Assembly: GCF_001704415.2 (NCBI RefSeq)
Contig: NC_030812.1
Location: 55,404,093 to 55,468,092, forward strand
Length of the DNA stretch: 64,000 bases
From: Capra hircus
Taxonomy: Eukaryota > Chordata > Mammalia > Artiodactyla > Bovidae
Direction of reading: 5' to 3'
Shown here: piece after piece, positions 45,862 to 56,462 of the stretch
Layout: every line of letters begins with the position of its first letter
How positions within the stretch are numbered: the stretch's first letter is position 1
Translations under genes and position numbers: made by a program
The notes under the pieces: generated by a model
Databases searched by the model: none
What the model saw: the letters and a program-made list of their open reading frames with translations, nothing else
What the model was told of the DNA's origin: nothing

Positions 45862-46078
45862 CTGCTGCTGCTGCTAAGTCACTTCAGTCGTGTCTGACTC
45901 CGTGTGACCGCATAGACGGCAGCCACCAGGCTCCCTCGTCCCTGGGATTCTCCAGGCAAGAACTATGGAGTGGGTTGCCATTTCCTTCTCCAGTGCATGA
46001 AAGTGAAAAGTGAAAGTGAAGTCGCTCAGTCATGTCCAACTCTTAGTGACCCCATGGACTGCAGCCTACCAGGCTCCT
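45862..46078 (-). mobile_element. Bov-A2 dimeric SINE, minus strand
   Basis: Two antisense Bov-A units: CTGCTGCTGCTAAGTCACTT through CCATTTCCTTCTCCAGTGCA, then the linker GAAAGTGAAAAGTGAAAGTG, then a second unit truncated at CACCAGGCTCC-like CTACCAGGCTCC. Confidence 0.85.
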
Positions 46079-47411
46079 TACATTTATCTACATACATTGA
46101 AAACTTAATGAGATAATCTTATAGTTCTTGTTTTCAAACATCAAAATATGTTTTAAAGAACTAAATAGGAGAAGAATATTATATGTAACTAGACGTCTAG
46201 CATTTTTGTTTTTCTTTCCTCATTCCTGGTATTCCACGTCTTTCTGTATTGTTTCCCACTTTTCTGAACTATCTTCGTTGGTCATTGTAGAGTAGGTTTG
46301 CTGACAGTTCTCTTAATTTTTCTTCATCTGAGAATGTCTTTTGTCATTTTTATTACTTAAGGGTCTTTTCTCTGGACACATGATTCTGTGTTTATGGTTC
46401 TTTCCTTTAAGCACGTTAAGAATGTTGTTCTACTTTGTTCTAGTTTTAATAGGTTCTGATGAGAAATATGCAGTCATTCAGGTCATTGTTCCCTTAGTAA
46501 GTCCTGCATCATTTCTGTCTTATTACTTGCCAAGATTTGTTCTTTGTCTGTAGTTTTTAACCTGTTAGATTGTGATGAATCCAGGAGTGGATTTTATTGT
46601 GTTTATCCTGTTTGGGGATTTCTGAGCTTCTTAACTCTGTAGGTTTATGTCTTCTGTCAAGTTTGTGAAGCTTGCAGCCATTATTTCTTAAATTGTTTCA
46701 CCACACTTTCTCCCCTGCTTCTGGGATACAGATAGCCCAGATATTAGGCCTTTTTGTATTATTTTACAGGCCTGTGATAATCTGTACTTCCTACCTCACT
46801 CTTTTCTCTCTTTATTGTACATATTTGATATTGATTCATATTTGGTATTTCTATTGGAATTTGATCTGTCTTCAGATTCACTGACTCCTGTCTCATTTCT
46901 GTTCTGCTATTGAACTCATCAAGTGAGTGTATATGTTTTTGTTGCTTATTTTTTAGTTCTAAAATTTCCATTTGGTTCCTTTTTATAGCTTCTGTTTCTT
47001 TCCTGAAACATTCTGTTAGTTTCAGGAGTGATTTCTCTACATTTTGACAACATTTTTTGTAATAGATGATTTAATAGCTGTCAGAGAATTTCTTCATATA
47101 TGTCAACTTCATGTTGCATCTATTCATCTCTCTTCGTATACAGATTGAGATTATTTTGCTTCTTTGTATTCTAAGTAATTTTGGATCATATCCTGAAATT
47201 TTTGAATATTATAAGGATCTGGATCTTGTTAAACGCTGTGGCAAATGTTGTCTTTTATTTTAGCAGACACTTGACCTGGTTGAGTTCAGCTTACAAATTC
47301 TGTCCAGCCGCCAGTGGATGGTGATTCCAATTGTTTCAGTTTTCTTAGCTTTTGCAGTGCTATTTAGATCTGCTTTGCATGTGCGCTACCCATTAACTCA
47401 TATGGGACTTG

Positions 47412-47622
47412 TGTGTGTATTAATTGCTCAGTTGTATCCGACTGTTTGTGATCCCATGGACTGTAGCTCACCAGGTTCCTCTGTGCATGGAATTCTCTGG
47501 GCAAGAATGCTGGAGTGGGTTGCCATTCTTTCCTCCAGGGGATCTTGCCAACCCAGGGAGTGAACCTGGGTCTCCCATATTGCAGGTGGATTCTTTACCA
47601 TTTGAGCCACCAGGAAAGCCCC
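47412..47622 (-). mobile_element. Bov-tA SINE, minus strand, with 13-bp TSD
   Basis: Complete antisense Bov-tA ending with the head complement GAGCCACCAGGAAAGCCC. CATATGGGACTTG is repeated perfectly at 47399-47411 and 47623-47635. Confidence 0.88.
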
Positions 47623-47861
47623 CATATGGGACTTGGTTGGTGGCTATTCTCATAGTTCAAACAGTTAGGAGATACATGGTGAATTATTTTGGATATGAAA
47701 GGTCATTATGAGAATATCTCAAATAGTTCTGAAAAGAAGGTATACATACTGTAGCACGTATGTACTAAATCTGTATGTGAATCTGGGTGACTTGTACTAT
47801 TTTTGCAAATCTCTGTATGTTAGAAACTTCTCAAACAAAAATTTGGAGGCAGAAAAAATAC

Positions 47862-47924
<63 letters not shown>
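47862..47924. repeat. (CATA)n/(TA)n microsatellite
   Basis: Four CATA units grade into about 24 TA dinucleotides. It is likely length-polymorphic and able to extrude cruciform DNA. Confidence 0.95.
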
Positions 47925-47926
<2 letters not shown>

Positions 47927-48839
47927 AGAAACATGTGGTCCATTTGGCCCTTCAGGATCAGCTTTTTCAAAACCCCCAGTGACTTCTCATCTCATTCAGA
48001 GTAAAAGCCAGATTCCTCCCTTTTTTTCCTTCTTCCATATGACCTTTAATTTATTTATCTTACATTCCTAGAACTCATTGTAGTGTTTGGCCTGTAGTAA
48101 GAACACAAACACAGAACAGACATGTTTGTATGAATGACTGACTAGTTGTGTCTCTGTGACAGATGTTATTGTTTTTCTCAGGATGTCTGAACCCCACTTA
48201 TATGTTACTTTGTGATTCTGCAGACCTTGCACCACCTACAATATCTGTTACTTGCCTACTCCCTTTTGTTAGGCTCTTAAAAATTAGGACCTAATTAAAA
48301 AATTTTTTTTAATTCTTAAAAATTATGTCCCAGAGCCATTCATGCTTTCAAGAACTATTACTCTTCTTTCCTGGTGTCTTTTGTACCACTTCGTTTTAAT
48401 CTTTTTATCCTCATCTCCACCCATGTGCTGTACTCATTCTTTTTCATCAGTTCTGTTACTGAGTTACCTTCATGGTTTCCTCATTACACCCATTTTATGG
48501 CCAGTCTTTTCCCCATCATTCTGGGGGCAGATATGGGAGAAGGAACAGATAGCCGCTAGTATCCTGTGTTCAAACTGAAAAATGATTGTTACATATAGCT
48601 TGCTGAAAAGAAAATTCTTTTTATGTAGATTTGCCCTTAGTTTCTAAAGTCCAGCCCAGTAGCTTTTTGGCAAAGACCATTTCTCAGACTTCACTTATTT
48701 TGCAAGTGAGAAAAAGGCCAAATAAGTTTAAACGTGAGCTTATAATTCAATACACATCCGTGACTCATTATTCTTCTCTAATAAGAACTGTCTTGGCATC
48801 TCAGCATGTATAGCCAAAAAGAGCTGGTGCTGTGTCTTT
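47925..48839. other. No recognised feature
   Basis: No repeat or gene recognised. It leads into the GC-richer patch at 48.84 kb. Confidence 0.5.
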
Positions 48840-48933
48840 AAAAACTATCCTCCGAGCAGTGTGGAAGCAGGCATGTCACTGAAGTGCTTGAATGAGAGCG
48901 AGAAGAGGAGGTAGAAGGGGGTGCTCGTATAGC

Positions 48934-48978
<45 letters not shown>

Positions 48979-49286
48979 TTTCCCTGCGCGCGCACATGAG
49001 TGTGACTGTTGGCAGAGCTCTGGGTGACATCCCTCTGAACAGCTGGGCCATGGTCGGCTTCAGAGCTGCTTGTCAGAGCAATTAGCTTGCTAGAGACGCA
49101 GCAGCAAGGATCAGTAGCGTTTCATTCAAGGGTGAAGGGGGTGGGAGGGGACTGTGGGCGGGGGTAGAGGCACAGGTTTCCCAGAAGGAATTTCTTCCGG
49201 CAAAATTCCGGCAGAACAGACTCTTACAATGAGGTCTCCATTAATAATGTGAGCTCGCTGTTGGTTTAAGTGCAGATCCATCTGGG
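48840..49286 (+). promoter_or_regulatory. Candidate promoter / first exon (GC-enriched, single-copy)
   Basis: Base composition rises clearly above its AT-rich flanks and no repeat is recognised apart from the internal (TG)n. Motifs visible: a CAGCTG E-box near 49040, a GC-box-like GTGGGCGGGG near 49154-49163, and two ETS-like TTCCGG cores (49195-49200 and 49206-49211). A strong splice-donor match GGG|GTGAGT has its GT at 49287-49288. A TATA-less promoter with a non-coding first exon spliced at 49286 would fit. No transcript evidence is available here, and I cannot name the gene. Strand is inferred from the donor. Confidence 0.35.
48937..48977. repeat. (TG)n microsatellite next to a CG run
   Basis: About 20 TG dinucleotides, then a short spacer and GCGCGCGCACA (48986-48996). 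Alternating purine-pyrimidine tracts of this kind favour left-handed Z-DNA. Confidence 0.93.
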
Positions 49287-49292
49287 GTGAGT

Positions 49293-51680
49293 TTTGGATA
49301 ATTTTCTGTCTTTTATATAAAAGTCCTTGAACTCCACAGACTGGGTAGGGGAAAAGCTAGAAAGATATCTTTTGTATCTTGGCCAATTTAACTGTATAAT
49401 ACATTTAGGGAAATAACATAATTTTCAAATGTTAAGTTTTTGAGGATTTTTGTTTTTTACCTTGAAAACATTTTTAAAATTAGGTTTGCTAGAACTTCTC
49501 TGTAGTCAGAGTCTACCTTTTCTATGGCTATTTCAAGTGATGCTTCATTCAGATTCAGCTTATGAGAATAGTGGTGATTTCTGTTCTTTTCGGTGATGCT
49601 GTTGACGCACATTGCAGGAAGCAGGGAATCCCCTATAAATATCTTTCACTGTGTCATTCCACAGCTATCCACACCCAGTTGGTAAATATGTCTCTCTGTC
49701 CTATGTCTTTACATAACTGTCCCCTAGTCTTTGAATGTGTTAAAAAGAAACATGTCGCCTTTGCTGTGTCTCGGAAGCTTTTTTGATTATGAACATCTAA
49801 GGAGAATTTATTCAGCCTTTTTAGTGAAACGTGCCTTGTGACATTGAGGTTGTCATAAGAATTTCCTGTGGGTTTACTGCTTCTTATTTTGGATTACTTG
49901 TTTGTTTCTTATAATTGGTTTGATTTTGTTTGCTGCCCTTGGTTTCTAAAGGGTGTAGAGATGGGATTCCCTCTACCTCCAGTGACGTAGTGATTTTGTT
50001 TGCAGTCTTTTTCTTCTGAAAGGGAGGGGACAGAAAGAGGAAGAAGAAAAATCCATCTGAAGCGGTGCGTTCTCCCATCTATGCCTTGATAACTGGGTAC
50101 CGTTGAACAGAACTGAAGCCAGAGTGGGATGCTGTTAATAACAGGGATGCTATTTTGTTTCTTTCCTTTTAGAATAGGCTGAGCCGAAAGTCAGGATTGC
50201 TGAAGCAGAGTGCCTGAATTAACCCTTTATGTCCTGCTGCTAATGAATTTTACTTAATTGCCTTTTCTAAGTATGGAATGAAAAGGGGGCTCATAAAGAG
50301 ATTTCTTGAACCTACCAAACATGAGTAATTCTAGGTGGGGTTTTGGAATTTGAAATTTTTCTACTTTATTTGCGCTGGTCCTGAGCAGGCGGTTTGTACA
50401 CTGTTTCTTAGACCTCAAAAATAGATAGTTATATAAAATTGCTTGCCACAGTAGTTACAGTGAAACTCTCGGTTTGAATGTATGCAGCTAAAGCAAAGAT
50501 TTAGGAAGAAATTGTTATACTCTTAGGTGTGCATCTAACTTACCTTTTTTGGGGTTAAGTTTTTGGACTTCCACTTTCTCTTTATGCAACTCTATTTTAA
50601 TAATCTGATCTCTGGAGGGCTGCCTGCAGAGGCCAATGTGAACATTGTACAGTAGAGTAGAGCCTAGGAATATTTTAGGTTTGCCTGTATTTGGATCTAA
50701 TATGTGTGTGGATGCAGTATGTTGAAAAGTGCCTTTAAGAACTTGCTGGCTTATTTTCTATCCTGATATTCTTTTCTTTTCTGTGGTTTCATTTATTCTA
50801 AGTTCTCCATGTGAAATGAAAAGAGTAATATCTGCTTTTAGCTTACATTATACAGCCCTATTTTTATGGTAGTTCAGTTGTATTAATATTTATTACAGCC
50901 ATAAATATTTCAAACTAACAAAATTCTAATTTTATTTGGAAATAAGTAGGGGTAAGTAAAGAAATACAGTCCTCGGGTAAGCCAAGAGCATTCTGAAAGA
51001 ATAACCTATTTAGAAGCTTGCAAGAGACCAGGGCTATAAGGGTTAATAGAAATTCCACCGCATCCTTGCATCTAAATGTTGCAGCAAATATGTGGATAAT
51101 TTCTTGCTAGCTTTTCAGGAAACCCCTGTGGTGGACAACCCTCATTAATCGTTGCCAGGAGACTGCTCTGACGTCACTGGGAGCGGTTCCCCGTCTGCAA
51201 CGAGGACAGGAATAGCCTTTGAGGGGGAAGAAAGCTGCTGTGAAGTTAAAGATGATGGTTTTGTTAACTTGGTTTTCCTTCCATTTGGGAGTGGGTGGGA
51301 TAGGCCGAAAGTCTTTCTTAAATGTTTCCGTCATTAGCATTGGAAAATTTACTGAGAGATCTTTTTGTTTCAGCTAAAAGTACCTTCTTATTTAATCTTT
51401 GTTTTCTAACCATCAAGATTTTAGAAAAGGTCTAGGAAAGAAAAGCTGTGAAAAAATATTGAAATAAGATTTATTTCTTTTTATCCTTTTTTCACTCACT
51501 TCTCCCATCCCCTAAAGAAAAGGAAAAGATCAAAAACTGCTTTTGGAAAAGATGTTTAGCATCACCTTGTTTGTGATAATTAAAATATAATATATGTTGG
51601 AAGAACTTTCCAGCAAAATTGAGAGGGACTGTTTCTATGTCTAAAAGTTACCTTGTAAATACTTCTCTCAGTTCTCCTCT
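49293..51680. other. Single-copy stretch, no gene recognised; contains a CRE
   Basis: About 2.4 kb with no repeat family recognised, the second largest repeat-poor block. Apart from the CRE at 51169-51176 I see no decisive motif or coding frame. Confidence 0.45.
51169..51176. promoter_or_regulatory. Palindromic cAMP response element (TGACGTCA)
   Basis: A perfect 8-bp CRE lies in a locally GC- and CpG-richer patch (about 51150-51215) of otherwise AT-rich single-copy DNA. CREB/ATF binding is established for this octamer. Whether it is used here is unknown. Confidence 0.45.
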
Positions 51681-51689
51681 CCTAGCCCA

Positions 51690-51896
51690 CCTGTGGTATG
51701 TGTGGTTAGTCGCTCAGTCATGTCTAACTCTGCTAACCTTTGGACTGTATCTTTCCAAGCTCTTCCATCCGTGAAATACTGGAGTGGTTTGCCATTTTCC
51801 TCCTTCAAAGGATCTTCCTGACCCAGAGATCGAACCGGTGCCTCCCCTGTCTCCTGCATTGCAGGCTTTACTCTGCTGAGCCGCTGGGGAAGTACC
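51690..51896 (-). mobile_element. Bov-tA SINE, minus strand, with TSD
   Basis: Antisense Bov-tA (TTAGTCGCTCAGTCATGTCT; AAATACTGGAGTGGTTTGCC; GACCCAGAGATCGAACCGGT). CCTAGCCCA is repeated at 51681-51689 and 51897-51905. Confidence 0.86.
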
Positions 51897-51957
51897 CCTA
51901 GCCCATTTACACTCACTGATTTGTAGCCTGTTTAGGAACTTCTTTTTTTGGAAAAGC

Positions 51958-52115
51958 ATAGACTGTAGCTAAATGCTTGGACTCGGAATTTAGGCTGCCT
52001 GAGTTCAGATCCTAGGTATGCCGATTGCTGGTTTTGTGACCTTGGACAGATTACTCAACTGCTCCACTTCTACATATGTAAAATACATGAAATGAAGATA
52101 ATAATAGTATCCATC
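51958..52115 (+). mobile_element. MIR SINE, plus strand
   Basis: Sense MIR: GGCTGCCTGAGTTCAGATCC, TGTGACCTTGGACAGATTAC, then a decayed TAAAATACATGAAATGAAG stretch. Confidence 0.78.
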
Positions 52116-52117
52116 TC

Positions 52118-52386
52118 CTAGGCAATGGCACCCCACTCTAGTACTCTTGCCTGGAAAATCCCATGGATGGAGGAGGCTGGAAGGCTGCGGTCCATGGGGT
52201 CGCTGAGGGTCGGACAGGACTGAGCTACTTCACTTTCACTTTTCCCTTTCATGCATTGGAGAAGGAAATGGCAACCCACTCCAGTATTCTTGCCTGGAGA
52301 ATCCCAGGGACGGGGGAGGCTGGTGGGCTGCCGTCTGTGGGGTCGCACAGAGTCGGACACGACTGAAGTGACTTAGCAGCAGCAGG
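52118..52386 (+). mobile_element. Bov-A2 dimeric SINE, plus strand
   Basis: Two sense Bov-A units joined by the CACTTTCACTTTTCCC linker: GGCAATGGCACCCCACTCTA through GAGGGTCGGACAGGACTGAG, then GAAGGAAATGGCAACCCACT through GTCGGACACGACTGAAGTGA, ending (CAG)n. Confidence 0.88.
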
Positions 52387-53039
52387 ATTGTTTTGAAGAT
52401 TGAGAGTTAATTCATGTAAAACCTTTAAGATAGCTTCCTGGACTTAAGTGACTGTTTCCTTTGCCATGTTAAAAAATTCTAGGATCGTAAATGGACCAGA
52501 TATCAAATCACAAATATTAAAATACCCAGTATGCCCACGTCCGTTTACCTTCTTTTAATTTTATATTAAAGACTTAGAGTATTACTCTTTTGTGGTTTTT
52601 GAGGCTTCCCCCTTTTGGATTGCTCTCTAAACTACCAATGTATACTGACGATAGCTAGTAATGTGTGTAACATTTACTGTGAAGAAAACAGCTTTATATG
52701 TAAAGTTTTCTTTCCTCCCTATTAATTTTCTTAGGCCAGTGAGTTTTAAGGAGTACTGGGTACATATCTTTTCTAGTGGACTATATGGGGAAGGAGAGTT
52801 AATATTATTAAAAAGGAAGGTGTAAGTTGAAGAAAAATAAAAAGTAAGAAGCACTGCCCAGGTGAATGTCCTCAAAGTCCAGCCACTGCCAAAGGATGTG
52901 CTAAGTGGACACTATGTGTTGCTGGGGGAACGTTGAGAAACACTATAATTAGATAATGTGACTGGCCTTGCTTCTGGAATGAACTAAGGGGGAAAATTTT
53001 TTATCTTCAAGACTCTTGGACATATTTATCCTATGGCGT
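52387..53039. other. No recognised feature
   Basis: Apparently single-copy AT-rich DNA without a recognisable gene or repeat. Confidence 0.45.
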
Positions 53040-53290
53040 TGATGAGAAATGTGAATAAAGATGTAGGTGCACAGATACCCATCACAGCCTTATTTTATTA
53101 TAAAAATAAACAGCTTCCTGAATATCTAGTAAGAAGGAAATGGTTAAATAAATCATGGTACCAGTATGTAGTAGAATATTGGATAGTTGGTAAAAGTAAT
53201 TAATAATGGTAGAAATGGTCACAGTTGTAGTAGTAGAAAAAAGCATGGTATTTTAAAAATGTTCTGTATACTGTAAATTACATAAAAATT
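53040..53290 (+). mobile_element. L1M 3' relic, plus strand
   Basis: GGAAATGGTTAAATAAATCATGG and TATGTAGTAGAATATTGG correspond to the sense L1 ORF2-end/3'UTR segment around the usual GGTTAAATAAATTATGGTAC text. Heavily decayed. Confidence 0.55.
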
Positions 53291-53477
53291 GTTAGGTGTA
53301 GAAACATCCAAATGTATCCAAACATCCAAATTCCATTTGAATATGGAGACCAAGTTTTAAAAAGCATACCTGAAAACATTGGTGTTATTAGTAGCAGTTA
53401 TCTCTGAGCTACAGAATATGGCTGATTTTTCTTTTCTATTTCTACTTGTGTGTCTTTTCTATAAGTATAAAGCCTAT

Positions 53478-53690
53478 GTGTGTGCTTAGTCGCTCAGTCA
53501 TGTCTGACTCTTTGCGACCCCATGGACTGTAGCCCACCATGCTCCTCTGTCCATGGGGATTCTCCAGGCAGGAATACTGGAGTGGGTTGCCATGCTCTCC
53601 TCCAGGGGTAACTTTCTGATCCAGGAACTGAACCGGGGTCTCCTGCATTGCAGGTAGATTCTTTTACCAGCTGAGCTACCAGGGAAGCCC
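53478..53690 (-). mobile_element. Bov-tA SINE, minus strand, with 11-bp TSD
   Basis: Well-preserved antisense Bov-tA (GCTTAGTCGCTCAGTCATGT; TGCGACCCCATGGACTGTAG; GAGCTACCAGGGAAGCCC). ATAAAGCCTAT is repeated at 53467-53477 and 53691-53701. It looks one of the youngest SINEs here. Confidence 0.9.
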
Positions 53691-53701
53691 ATAAAGCCTA
53701 T

Positions 53702-54354
53702 AGTACTTCTCTAATCATAAAAGTCTTTCTGTTAGCATCTGAAAGTAAAATTTCAGAATCTGTTAAAGTGAAAATAAATGATGATGTGTAAATTCCTAAG
53801 CATAGTGTTTGGAATGCAGTAAATGCTTGATAAACAATAGCTCCTATGTACTGAGGCAGATCACCTCCTGGATCAGAACCCTTTCATACTGGACAGAAGC
53901 ATCGGTGAGACATATAGCATTTTGTCTGGCCTAGGATATTAAAACAAAACAACTTTTAGGACCAGAGTGAAGTGTTTTGGTGTTCTCATATGAAGGTGTA
54001 AAGGCAACTGATGTAGAGGGGGCCTAGTAATGATTTTTCTGCAGTGATTTAAAATTTTTTTAGCTTTGATATAATTTATGAGTCCCACTACAGGTTGCTT
54101 TTATCCCCTGTTGCTGGGTTGTCTCCTTAAAAATTCTTAGGAAGCTTGAAACAGTTAAGAATTTCCGTTGATTCTCATGTTAGTCTGCTCTTATGGACCT
54201 CTTGGAACTCAGCTGATGATAAAAAAAGAAATGTAGACTTCCATCTACTTTGGACATGCTTGGGAACTGAGATGTTAGTCACAGAAAAAATGACTATAGT
54301 CTTAACATCATGGCTTGTGTGCCTGAGGCCATTTTCTCTTCCAGAAGGCACAAT
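53702..54354. other. No recognised feature
   Basis: No gene or repeat recognised. A 71-codon frame at 54146-54361 is within chance expectation. Confidence 0.45.
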
Positions 54355-54450
54355 AAGGTGAATGTACTTAATACTACTGAAGTTTACACTTAAAAATTAT
54401 TGAAATGGTAATTTTTATGTTACGTGTATTTTACCACTGTTAAAACCAAA
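54355..54450 (+). mobile_element. L1M tail relic, plus strand
   Basis: TTTACACTTAAAAATTATTG followed by TTATGTTACGTGTATTTTAC matches the sense L1M 3'UTR end. Only the tail remains. Confidence 0.55.
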
Positions 54451-54815
54451 AACCCAACAGTGTGAACCAAATGAAAATGTACAGTTTCCCAGCTGTTTCT
54501 GCCCTGACACCTCAGATTCTGTCTACTTGTTAGCATTCACTTACCTCCATATACCAAAAGATATGGCCCAGAGTTGCTTATTACAGAGATATTGTATCAC
54601 TTACTAGCAAAAAGCATGTGAGGAAAGGGGGATACCTTATAATACATCAGGTGGGTTTTAGAATATTAATGAGCACCACTAGGGAGAAGGATGTGCTTTT
54701 TGGTCTAGTCTCTGTATCTAGTTTATAATTGTCTTGAATCCTCTTTACTTCAAGGAGGTCTGCAACTGAGGGTGAAGGAATTGGGACATATAGACTGTGA
54801 AGAGCAAATATATTA
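54451..54815. other. No recognised feature
   Basis: Single-copy DNA between the L1M tail relic and the DNA transposon. Nothing recognised. Confidence 0.4.
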
Positions 54816-55606
54816 CAGTAGATCTTCCCTATCCACGGGGGATATGTTCCAAGACCCCGCTGTGGATTCCTGAAACCTGGATAGTACCAGGCAAAGTATA
54901 TGCTATATACTTTTTTTTAGGCATCCATACCTATGAAAAAGTTTAATTTATAAATTAGACATAGTAGGAGATTAACAAAGGCAATTATATTAGTAAAAGT
55001 TTTCTCTCTCTTAGAATATCTTATTGTACAAATGTAATACCTTTTCCACCTTAAGTACTAAGCACTTACAGTGCTTAGCACTTATAATGCACTGGCCATA
55101 ACTTTTACAGTGACAGCAAAATTAGCACAGTTTTATTTTTCCTTTTTCACAATTTCACAGACGATTCATTCTTAGCGACCTCAGCGTGGTTTTTTTTTTT
55201 TTCCCCTTATTAAGTTGAGAACTTTTACCTTTTCACCTAAAGGAAGCACTTTATGGCTTCTCTTTGGCATATCCAAATTGCCAGCATTACTACTTGTGTT
55301 TTAAGACCATTATTAAGTAAAATAGGGCTTATATGAACGCTAGTATTTGTGATACCATGACGGTCGATCTGCTAACTGAGAAGACTACTAAGTGACAGGT
55401 GGGATATGATGGACAAAGGGATGATGCCTGTCTTGGGCAGGACTTAATGGGGTGGCTGGAGATTTCATCGTGCTATTCAGAACAGCACTTATGAATTGTT
55501 TATTTCAGGAATTTTCCATTCAATATTTTTGGACTACAGTTGACTGGGTAACTGAAACCATGGAAAGCAAAGCTACAGAATTGGGAGTGGGATTCGGAAA
55601 CTACTG
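54816..55606 (+). mobile_element. Tigger-like (TcMar) non-autonomous DNA transposon
   Basis: The left end CAGTAGATCTTCCCTATCCA follows a TA dinucleotide. The internal order matches a pogo/Tigger-derived element: GGGGGATATGTTCCAAGACC, TAAATTAGACATAGTAGGAG, GGACAAAGGGATGATGCC, GAGATTTCATCGTGCTATTC, TTATGAATTGTTTATTTCAG, ACAGTTGACTGGGTAACTGA. The right end ...ACTACTG is complementary to the left CAGTAG. No transposase frame remains. Confidence 0.75.
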
Positions 55607-55819
55607 CATTTCCTCCTTTGGACATAGCAGTTTTTTCTCTATGGATAGTGGAGGCTGATGAGGGAGGGGAGTGTTCAAAAGAGGACAGATACAGAATTAC
55701 AGAAACTGTATAAACGGACTGATTTGAGAATATCAAAAACAAGAGCCTGAAATCTGTGGAGTTTGATGTTCGTTTTAACATTTCAAAGAAAGTTATGGGA
55801 AACTTAAAAAAGTTGTCCT

Positions 55820-56030
55820 CAGTTGCTTTAGTCGTGTCCTCCTCTTTGTGACCCCGTGGTCTATAGCCAGGCTTCTCTGTCCATGGGATTCTCCAGGCAA
55901 GAATACTTGTGTGGGTTACCATGCCCTCCTCCAGGGGATCTTCCTGAGCCAGGGATCAAACCCACATCTCTTGCATCTTCTGCATTGGCAGGCAGATTCT
56001 TGACCTACTCAGCCACCTGGGAAGCCCCCT
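55820..56030 (-). mobile_element. Bov-tA SINE, minus strand
   Basis: Antisense Bov-tA (GTTGCTTTAGTCGTGTCCTC; GGGATTCTCCAGGCAAGAAT; CAGCCACCTGGGAAGCCCCC). Confidence 0.83.
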
Positions 56031-56047
56031 TGCAAAGGTTGGGAGAA

Positions 56048-56462
56048 TTTTTTTTTTTTTTTAATATAGCTGCTTTATACTGCTGTGTCAGTTTATGCTG
56101 TACAGCAAAGTGAATCAGTTATACATATACATATATCCCCTCTTTTTGGATTTCCTTCCCATTTAAGTCACCACGGAGCACCAAGTAGAGTTCCTTGTGC
56201 TACACAGTAGGTTCTCATTAGTTGTCTATTTTATACATAGTTGTGTATGTTTATATGTCAGTCCCAACCTCCCAATTCATCCCACCCACCCCTTTCCACC
56301 TTGACATCCATACAGTTTGTTCTCTATGTCTGTGTCTCTATTTCAGCTTTGCAAATAAGATCATCTGTATCATTTTTTTAAGATTCCATTAATGTGCAAT
56401 ATTTATTTTTCTCTTTCTGACTTACTTCACTCTTTATGATAGTCACTATGTCTGTACATGTC
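56048..56462 (-). mobile_element. L1 3'UTR, artiodactyl type, minus strand
   Basis: T-rich start, then GCTGTACAGCAAAGTGAATC, GTTCCTTGTGCTACACAGTA, TTGTTCTCTATGTCTGTGTC and CTGACTTACTTCACTCTTTA: the antisense of a younger L1 3' end than the L1M copies. 5'-truncated at about 56462. Confidence 0.78.

Larger units (their letters stand above)
36460..47700 (-). mobile_element. Long L1M mosaic, minus strand, hosting many insertions
   Basis: Read on the minus strand: 3'UTR (36460-37080), ORF2 end (37080-38007, resuming at 38625-39240), upstream ORF2 (40660-40731 and 43560-45600), then ORF1 and 5'UTR-like sequence (46170-47400). The pieces stay in one order and orientation, so they are one or at most two ancient elements. 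Typical segments are CCATTTGTTGAAAAGGCTGT (37685), GATACTTTGTATGATTTC (43770) and GACCATTTACATTTAATGTA (45346). No frame survives. Confidence 0.75.

Noticed and set aside
47868..48004. Plus-strand frames containing long Ile-Tyr repeats
   Set aside because: They are the translated (TA)n microsatellite, not a protein.
54816..55606. Possible gene remnant around the 68-codon frame at 55452-55658
   Set aside because: The sequence order matches a Tigger-like DNA transposon, which explains the frame.
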